Shown piece by piece: positions 58,235 through 64,000 of a stretch of DNA of 64,000 nucleotides. A program made the translations under genes and the position numbers. The notes under the pieces are model-generated. The model did not search any database and was not told the DNA's origin. It saw only the letters and a program-made list of their open reading frames with translations. Origin of the DNA: JAFAMS01 sp963715815 (lineage in GTDB: Bacteria; Vulcanimicrobiota; Vulcanimicrobiia; Vulcanimicrobiales; Vulcanimicrobiaceae); the NCBI GenBank assembly GCA_963715815.1, contig OY970278.1:372001-436000 (forward strand), read 5' to 3'. Position 1 is the stretch's first letter. The number at the start of each line of letters is the position of its first letter.

Positions 58235-59815
58235 TCATTTACGCGTCATCATCCACGCTAAAATCAGCTCGTCGGCAGGTCGCGATTCCCAGTTGATGTG
58301 GTTATTGACCCCCGCGATGACGTCTTCCCAATATAGCGGTACGTACGCGAAGTCGCGACGATCGGCAAGTCTGTAAGCTTCGCGCTCGGCCGGAATGCGG
58401 AAAGTCGGATCGAAGATGCTCGCCGCCCGCGCGATGATTTCGTCGGCCTTGGGATTGCAATAATGCTCGCGATTCGTGACGCCGTACCCGTGGGCCGCAT
58501 CTTTGCAATGAAAGACGGCCGCCCAGTTGCTGATCGGATCGTTTGGGCCCCAGCCGGCCAGATACATCGAAAAATCGCCTTTGTCCATGTTCGGAAAGAA
58601 GACCGCTTTTGTGACAGCATTGACTTGGACGTTGATTCCAACATTACCGAGCATTCCGGCAATAGCTTGCGCAACAAGCGAGTCGTCGAGGTAGCGGTCG
58701 TTAGGAGCGTCGAGCCGTACGGTAAAACCGTTCGGGTAACCGGCATCGGCGAGCAGTTTCTTGGCTGCAGTTGGATCGTACGGAAATCGCTTCAACGACG
58801 GATCGTATGATTCGAGCTGGATTCCCGTCCACTGAGTTGCCGGGACGGCAGCACCATTAAAGATCTTTTCCTTGAGCGCGTTCACATCGATCGCTCGATA
58901 GACCGCTTCGCGTACGCGCGGATCGATGAACGGATTCTTGCCGCCCGGGATTCCGGGCGTGTCGTTCTTGCGCCAGTCATCCATCGCGAGGTAGATGATT
59001 CTCACGCCGCCGACCGCGGTGATGTAGGCGCTGCCGCTGTGCTTGACGCGATCGAAGTCTTGCGGGTCGATTTTTTCGGCAACTTGCACTTGTCCGGAGA
59101 GAAGTGCCGCGAGACGTGTTGCGCCGTTGGGGATGTTCTCGAGTTTCACGTAACTGAAGGCCGGCTTGGTGCCCCAGTATCCGCTCCAAACGTGCAGATC
59201 CAGATGATCTTGCGCCAGCCAGTTCACGAATTCGTACGGCCCAGTACCGATCGGATGCGTATCCATGAAACCGCGGCCGTCGCGCTTGATCTCGAGCTCC
59301 GGCATTACAGGAACGTTCGCGAGGTCGAGTGGCAGAAGCGGGTTCGGCGTGTTCGTCGTGACGATAACGGCGTTCGGACCATCCGCTGCGGCGTTCGCGA
59401 CCGAAGTAAGGTAATAGCGGATCTGGGCCTTGGGATTTGATGCGGTGTCCATGATCGAGTCGGCGACGTCCTGCGCCGTCATCGCCCGGCCGTTTTGAAA
59501 CTTGACGCCTTTGTGCAACTCGAAGCGCCAGCGATTTTGTCCGACGATCTTCCAGCTAGTGAGAATGTGCGGCAGCGGCTTGCCGTTCTTTCCGTCTTGG
59601 ATCGTTAGCGTATCGAAGATGTGACGCTGCCAGGCGAACGACGTATTCTCTGCTCGCATGATCGGGTCTAGTGTGACGGCGCCGCCGTTATACGCAATGA
59701 CGAGCGGACTGGACGCCGAGTCACCTGGACGAGCTTGCGAGGATGCGGTTTGCGGCGCGAGTACAAGCGCGCCCAATACGACCGCGATCAGAAAACGAAG
59801 TCCAGTCCGTTTCAC
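58235..59815 (-). CDS. ABC transporter substrate-binding protein, peptide/opine family 5
   Basis: About 526 aa. The leader KRTGLRFLIAVVLGALVLAPQTASSQA is a signal peptide. The mature part has PLVIAYNGGAVTLDPIMRAENTS and ILTSWKIVGQNRWRFELHKGVKFQNG, the family 5 (DppA/OppA) signature. GTG at 59815 is chosen because GGAGG lies exactly 5 nt upstream; a longer form to 59860 would overlap the divergent gene. First gene of the six-gene operon. Confidence 0.92.
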   Translation of the reverse strand: MKRTGLRFLIAVVLGALVLAPQTASSQARPGDSASSPLVIAYNGGAVTLDPIMRAENTSFAWQRHIFDTLTIQDGKNGKPLPHILTSWKIVGQNRWRFELHKGVKFQNGRAMTAQDVADSIMDTASNPKAQIRYYLTSVANAAADGPNAVIVTTNTPNPLLPLDLANVPVMPELEIKRDGRGFMDTHPIGTGPYEFVNWLAQDHLDLHVWSGYWGTKPAFSYVKLENIPNGATRLAALLSGQVQVAEKIDPQDFDRVKHSGSAYITAVGGVRIIYLAMDDWRKNDTPGIPGGKNPFIDPRVREAVYRAIDVNALKEKIFNGAAVPATQWTGIQLESYDPSLKRFPYDPTAAKKLLADAGYPNGFTVRLDAPNDRYLDDSLVAQAIAGMLGNVGINVQVNAVTKAVFFPNMDKGDFSMYLAGWGPNDPISNWAAVFHCKDAAHGYGVTNREHYCNPKADEIIARAASIFDPTFRIPAEREAYRLADRRDFAYVPLYWEDVIAGVNNHINWESRPADELILAWMMTRK

Positions 59816-59839
59816 GAAAACCTCCAAAGCGCGCCCAGG

Positions 59840-62101
59840 GTGAGGCTCCTTCTCCGCCAAAGCGGTTCCTCCGTGCTTCTTCGTCTATTGCTGCGCGGTG
59901 CGCTTAGCGCGTTCGCAGCGATCGTCGTGGCCATCGTGGCCTACATCGTATACGTCGCCGTGGGCTGGCACGCTGAGGCACATCTGGACGGGACGCTCTC
60001 GGGTCTACCCGTAAATGCTCCGGTCGTCGTCTTACGTGATGGGCGCGGGGTTCCGCACATCCGCGCGCAGTCGATGCACGATCTGATGGTCGCGCAAGGC
60101 TATGTCGAGGCCTCGGATCGGCTTTTTCAAATCGACCTCGTGCGCCATCTCGTCTACGGCCGGCTTGCCGAATGGTTCGGCGACAAGCTCTTAGAGCCGG
60201 ACATGCGGGCGCGCACGTTCGACGTGCAGCGCGTCATCTCAACCGAGTATTCACGTTTGAGCCAGCCAGAGCGGGACGATCTCGTCGCGTTTGCAAGCGG
60301 CATAAATGCCGCCATGCACCGCGAGACGTTGCCGGTCGAATACCGGCTGCTTCTGCTGTGGCCGCAACCGTGGAAGCCCGAAGACACGCTCGCAGTCGGT
60401 TTCGCGACGGTGCTTACGCTTACCGATCCATGGGACGACGTCATCGAACGCGAGCGCGTGTTCGATGCGATGGGACAATCCGGCACGGACGGTTTGTACT
60501 CGATTACCGATCCGCGCTACGACGTGCCGATAACGGACGGCCCGCCCGCACCGGTTCCGACGTTGCCGCCGCTGCACGTGTACAAGCGTCCGCCGTTGCG
60601 TGGTGCGCGAGGAAGCAACGAGTGGGCAGTCGGCGCCGCACGTTCGAGAGACGGTCATGCGCTGCTCGCAAACGACCCGCATCTCGATGTCACAATGCCG
60701 GGCATCTGGTATCTGATCGACCTGCAAGCGCCGGGCTTCCACGCGGCAGGCGCAACACTCGCGGGCACGGCCGGCGTGATTCTCGGACACAACGAACGCA
60801 TCGCATGGGGTGCAACGAACGGGAACGTTATATCGGAAAGCGTCTATGTCTCGGGTTATCGCGAGCAAGAGCGTGATGAAACGTTTCACGTTCGCTTCGG
60901 GCATACTGTCGAGCAAACGTACAACCAAGAGACACACGGTTTCTCGGTCTTCGGCGACACCGGTTACTCCGTCGATTGGCCGGCAGCCGCCGATCCCGTT
61001 TCCCCCGAGCAGACGTTCGAGAAATTGAATCGCGCGACCAATGTCGCGGGCGCCCTCGCGGCACTGCGCGACTATCCGGGTCCGACGCAAAACTTTGTCG
61101 TCGCCGACACGAACGGACAAGCGACCTACCATCTCGCCGGCGAGATTCCGAACGATCCCCTTTGGGGGCTGCGTACGCATCCGCCGTCCGATCCGCACTA
61201 TCCGCCGATTCCGTTCGATCAGCTGCCGAAAGTTGCGCCGTCGCGCGATGCGGTCGTGTTCACCGCCAACAACCGCATGTATGGGCGCGATTATAAATAT
61301 CGTCTATCCGCGTGGTTCGCACCGCCGTACCGTGCGGCGCGCATCGCGCAATTATTGCGGGCGCGCAAGCAATATGACGTCGCGTACTTCTCGCAAATGC
61401 AAGCCGACACGCTCTCACTGCCCGAGCAAGAGCTTGTGCAGATGACACTCGATGCGGCGAAGCGTCAGCACGCGCAGCGCGATCCGCAGCTCGGTCCGCT
61501 GCTGAATCAGCTCGCACACTGGGATGGACGGTTCGAGCCGGATTCAACAGCGGCGAGTCTCGCATTCGCGCTGCGTCAAGCCGCCGTCAACGATTTCATC
61601 AGCCAGCACTTCGCGAGCTACGCAGCCGAAGCGTATCGCAGCAGCTCGGACGTGATCGTGGTGTTGATGCGTGCGTTGCGTGAACATCCGAAGGGATACG
61701 TACCGTTCGATAATGTCGATGCGTTTCTATTGACGGCACTGCGCGAGGCAGCGCCGCAGGCAAACGTACCGTGGAAAACTGCCGGGGCGATCCCGGTTCG
61801 GCACGCATTTTCGTTCCTTGGGATTCCGTGGTTCAACGGACTTCCGCTGCGCGGAGACGGCGATGCGTACACCGTCCACGTGCAGCTGCCGTTCGCCGGC
61901 CAGAGTTTCCGCGCGGTTTGGGACGTCGGCAATTGGGACGCGGGCGGGATCGTCATTCCGAGTGGCGAGTCGGGGCGTCCGGGATCCGCGCACCACGACG
62001 ACGCCTCGGCAGCCTGGTCGTCGCAAACGCTTGAGCCGCTGCCGTTTTCCACGCAAGCCGTCGATTCTGCGGCGCGCCACCGGTTGGTTCTCGCGCCGTA
62101 A
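59840..62101 (+). CDS. Penicillin acylase family (Ntn hydrolase) membrane-anchored or exported
   Basis: About 753 aa from GTG 59840. Other possible starts: GTG 59873. One N-terminal membrane helix (FAAIVVAIVAYIVYVAVGW) is a signal anchor or signal peptide. RDGRGVPHIRAQSMHDLMVAQGYVEASDRLFQ is typical of the alpha subunit, a spacer follows, and GARGSNEWAVGAARSRDGHALLANDPHL has the nucleophile Ser at the new N-terminus of the beta subunit after self-cleavage. Members split acyl side chains from beta-lactams, N-acyl homoserine lactones or other amides. Only 24 bp separate its start from the divergent ABC operon. The stop overlaps the methyltransferase ATG by 1 nt (TAATG). Confidence 0.9.
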   Translation: MRLLLRQSGSSVLLRLLLRGALSAFAAIVVAIVAYIVYVAVGWHAEAHLDGTLSGLPVNAPVVVLRDGRGVPHIRAQSMHDLMVAQGYVEASDRLFQIDLVRHLVYGRLAEWFGDKLLEPDMRARTFDVQRVISTEYSRLSQPERDDLVAFASGINAAMHRETLPVEYRLLLLWPQPWKPEDTLAVGFATVLTLTDPWDDVIERERVFDAMGQSGTDGLYSITDPRYDVPITDGPPAPVPTLPPLHVYKRPPLRGARGSNEWAVGAARSRDGHALLANDPHLDVTMPGIWYLIDLQAPGFHAAGATLAGTAGVILGHNERIAWGATNGNVISESVYVSGYREQERDETFHVRFGHTVEQTYNQETHGFSVFGDTGYSVDWPAAADPVSPEQTFEKLNRATNVAGALAALRDYPGPTQNFVVADTNGQATYHLAGEIPNDPLWGLRTHPPSDPHYPPIPFDQLPKVAPSRDAVVFTANNRMYGRDYKYRLSAWFAPPYRAARIAQLLRARKQYDVAYFSQMQADTLSLPEQELVQMTLDAAKRQHAQRDPQLGPLLNQLAHWDGRFEPDSTAASLAFALRQAAVNDFISQHFASYAAEAYRSSSDVIVVLMRALREHPKGYVPFDNVDAFLLTALREAAPQANVPWKTAGAIPVRHAFSFLGIPWFNGLPLRGDGDAYTVHVQLPFAGQSFRAVWDVGNWDAGGIVIPSGESGRPGSAHHDDASAAWSSQTLEPLPFSTQAVDSAARHRLVLAP

Positions 62102-62841
62102 TGACCTACGTCCCTGGTCACTCTGTTGACTCCCTTGCGTTTATGGGCCGGCGGCGCGCGGCTACGCACGCAGCATTCTTCACATGCCGCTTGCGCACCG
62201 GAATGGAGCTTCTCGACGCAGGCTGCGGTCCGGGAACGATAACGCTCGACCTCGCCCGCATCGTGGATCCCGGTTCGGTTGTCGGCTTCGACCGTAATGC
62301 AGATCAATTTGCCGACGCGGAGAGAACGGTAGAACGCGATCGTTTAAACGTTCGATTTGTAAGCGGAAATACGGAGGCGATGCCGTTCGCGGACTCGTCA
62401 TTTGACGTCGTCTTCGCGCATGCATTGATCGAACATTGTCCGGCGCCCGAACGCGTTATCGCGGAGTTCCGGCGCGTCCTCCGGCCAGGCGGACTCGTTG
62501 GACTGCGTAGCCCGGATTGGGGCGGCTTCGTCTTGAATCCGTACCCAAGCGATGTCGCGCACGCCATTCAAAGCTATGTCGAGCTGATGACGACCAACGG
62601 TGCGGATCCCTACGCGGGAAGAAAACTCGGCGGGCTGCTCCGTTCGAGCGACTTCGAAGGCATCGAGCTCAGCGCGAGCTACGAGATTTATGAACGGTCG
62701 GAATTAATCGCAGAATATCTTGCCCGGCAGCTGGATGGGTACGTGCCGGACGCAGCGGCAGCGCTTCGCGCATGGCACCTATTACCGGGCGCGTCCTTTG
62801 CGCAAGCTTGGTTCGAAACAATTGCCCGAAAACCCAATTGA
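62101..62841 (+). CDS. SAM-dependent class I methyltransferase
   Basis: 246 aa. Motif I LLDAGCGPGTITLDLA is at about 37-52, motif II GFDRNADQF near 63, the post-motif region NTEAMPFADSSFDVVFAHALIEHC near 88-110 and RRVLRPGGLVGLRSPDWGG near 122-140. It resembles UbiE/Cyp-like methyltransferases. The target is unknown. ATG overlaps the penicillin acylase stop, so they are translated together. Its end overlaps the convergent comEC remnant by 60 nt. Confidence 0.9.
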   Translation: MTYVPGHSVDSLAFMGRRRAATHAAFFTCRLRTGMELLDAGCGPGTITLDLARIVDPGSVVGFDRNADQFADAERTVERDRLNVRFVSGNTEAMPFADSSFDVVFAHALIEHCPAPERVIAEFRRVLRPGGLVGLRSPDWGGFVLNPYPSDVAHAIQSYVELMTTNGADPYAGRKLGGLLRSSDFEGIELSASYEIYERSELIAEYLARQLDGYVPDAAAALRAWHLLPGASFAQAWFETIARKPN

Positions 62842-63432
62842 TGAGGCCGAAACGGAGACGACGATCGAGCCGCACAGATCGGTGCGCCACACGCGCATGC
62901 GCGCATCGAGCAAATGCTCGAGCGTTTGGGGCGCTGGATGATGATAGAGATTGTGCCGGCCGTCTGAGATAACGGCGTCGCGCGCGCCGACCGCTGTCAG
63001 AAACTCCGGGGACGAGGCGAAGCGGCTGCCATGATGGCCGACCTTTAAGATGTCGGCACGAAGATCGGCGTGACGCGCGAGCAAGATGTCTTCCGAGAGC
63101 TTGCCGGCGTCACCCATGAAGAGCGCACGAAACGGAGTTGCGCGTCCGCAATCGCACTCGAGCATTGCAACGAGCGAATTTTCGTTGACGCGATCGGTAG
63201 GGTCGTCGATTGGCGTTCCGGAGTCGGTCAGAAAGCGCAGGCGCACGCCGTCATCGGTTTGCCACAGATCGCCCGCGCGCGGTGCAATCATGTGCACGTG
63301 GCGTTTCTTGGCTTCCTCGAGTGCATCGTGGTATGCGTGCCCTCCGTACTCTTGCCCTCCGTCGAAGAATACATCGGCGCCCAGCGTACGAAGAATGGGG
63401 GCGATGCCGCCGACGTGGTCGCATAAAGGAGA
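62782..63432 (-). pseudogene. comEC: C-terminal remnant of ComEC/Rec2 DNA uptake channel (metallo-hydrolase domain)
   Basis: About 215 residues match only the C-terminal beta-lactamase-like domain of ComEC. They start at CDHVGGIAPILRTLGADVFFDGG, continue with LKVGHHGSRFASSPEFL and AVISDGRHNLYHHPAPQTLEHLL, and end SIVVSVSASS. The N-terminal domain, the membrane channel and the THxHxD first half of the metal motif are missing. The frame stays open upstream, but that part is antisense to a recombinase remnant and shows no ComEC similarity. The break is near 63427-63456. A free-standing MBL-fold protein is possible but less likely because the metal motif is cut. Confidence 0.75.
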
Positions 63433-63455
63433 TCTATCGGCACAATGGCGAATCA

Positions 63456-64000
63456 ATGGAAAGCGGAGCGTTAGTTTGGGCTTATTGCCGCGTTTCAACG
63501 ACAAAGCAAGAGCAAGAGGAGTCGCTCGAAGCTCAGCAGGCCTGGGCCCGCGAGTTTGCGCGTGAAAAGGGGGAGGCTCGACACGCGGGTGTTCCTTGAG
63601 AAAGCGTCGGCCAAGACGACCGTGGGAAGGCCGATTTTTCAAGCAATGATGGCCGAACTGCTCGAAGACGCAGAAGGCTAACGGCCAACATTTTTCGCTC
63701 GTGACCGCGCTCGATCGTTTAAGTCGCGACATTGTCGACACTATGAACGTCGGTCGGACGTTGGGTGACCTGAAGTGCAGCTTTTCAACGCGGCTACGGC
63801 ATTACGAGCATGGCATCGTTCCCGGAAAAGGCGGCACTCGCGGGCATGTCGTTGCGGGAGAGGCGGAGAATTACGGGCGCAGCCATTCGCGCAAAAGCCT
63901 CTTGGGATCGTAGACGTTCCGAAGGAAAACCAACGTCGAACAAAGTGCCCTATGGTCTTACAACTGCGCGCAGAGCGCGACGTTCCATCACCGCCGGCGT
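63456..64000 (+). pseudogene. Frameshifted serine recombinase (resolvase family), continues past window end
   Basis: Pieces of a large-serine-recombinase type protein in successive frames. 63456-63570 reads MESGALVWAYCRVSTTKQEQ and onward to AREFAREKGE, with the catalytic Ser in YCRVS. After a five-G run (63569-63573) the frame shifts to VFLEKASAKTTVGRPIFQAM, ending at TAA 63679. A third frame gives SLVTALDRLSRDIVDTMNVG (about 63690-63770). A fourth (about 63774 to the edge) gives LRERRRITGAAIRAKAS and GKPTSNKVPYGL. All pieces are in the order found in resolvases, so this is one decayed gene with at least three frameshifts. Confidence 0.8.

Noticed and set aside
60251..61198. 315-codon open frame opposite the penicillin acylase gene
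   Set aside because: Antisense to a gene with clear family motifs and no recognisable protein features.
62842..63741. Minus-strand extension of the comEC remnant to 63741
   Set aside because: The extra residues are the antisense of recombinase fragments and do not resemble ComEC, so the remnant is ended near 63432.
1..64000. tRNA, rRNA, CRISPR arrays, riboswitches and replication origin
   Set aside because: No cloverleaf-like gene, rRNA segment, regularly spaced repeat or DnaA-box cluster was noticed on either strand by eye. A covariance-model scan would be needed to rule out small RNAs fully.

Overview
The window is about 64 kb of GC-rich, tightly packed bacterial DNA. It has a Gram-negative-like envelope gene (TonB-like), a system II cytochrome c maturation pair, Tat translocase genes, menaquinone-type quinone genes, a pyrophosphate-type phosphofructokinase, and many uptake systems for small organic molecules. 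Together these suggest a free-living heterotroph from soil or a similar habitat. Candidatus Eremiobacterota (WPS-2) or a related poorly cultured phylum is my best guess from overall style. No rRNA is present to test this.

Layout. 1-6 kb (minus): ccsA (cut by the window edge), ccs1, tatC, tatA, a polyprenyl diphosphate synthase, ubiE/menG and tatD. 6-13 kb: a TonB-like protein, an ABC-2 exporter pair with rsmI and metG (minus), then a DHH phosphoesterase and a 3-hydroxybutyrate dehydrogenase (plus). 13.1-13.4 kb: a small independent unit with a promoter-like site, a 24-codon reading frame with a perfect Shine-Dalgarno sequence, and two tandem hairpins, the second an intrinsic terminator. 13.6-18 kb (plus): membrane protein, winged-helix regulator, uppS, a FAD monooxygenase and homogentisate dioxygenase.

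18-25.5 kb: the most interesting region. A minus-strand operon (tctB-tctA-UGSC protein-unknown partner-tctC-amidase) faces a divergent hydantoinase/dihydropyrimidinase gene. The UGSC gene has an in-frame TGA at the predicted selenocysteine position of its UGxC motif. The reading frame continues for 81 codons to a 4-nt overlap with the next gene, and a hairpin lies directly after the TGA. I read it as a selenoprotein gene that ordinary annotation would cut in half.

25.5-37.6 kb: assorted housekeeping and hydrolase genes (secreted protein, DUF2461, Lhr helicase, peroxiredoxin, serine hydrolase, FAH-family hydrolase, PPi-type PFK, D-aminoacylase family). 37.6-48.4 kb (minus): an eleven-gene glycerol-3-phosphate operon with ugpBAEC, ugpQ, a second permease pair, a YmdB-like phosphodiesterase, glpK, a short glpD and an oxidoreductase. 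48.6-53.3 kb (plus): a complete branched-chain amino acid type ABC transporter (livKHMGF). 53.3-59.8 kb (minus): a peptide-type ABC transporter without ATPases, joined to an M20 amidohydrolase, an FMN reductase and an LLM monooxygenase. A penicillin acylase family gene runs divergently from it, followed by a methyltransferase. 62.8-64 kb: the C-terminal remnant of comEC abutting a serine recombinase pseudogene broken by several frameshifts.

Genome style: many 1-4 nt start/stop overlaps, very short divergent spacers (17-78 bp), probable leaderless starts, and four convergent gene pairs that share a palindromic stop (TTAA or CTAG). I saw no tRNA, rRNA, CRISPR array or replication origin.
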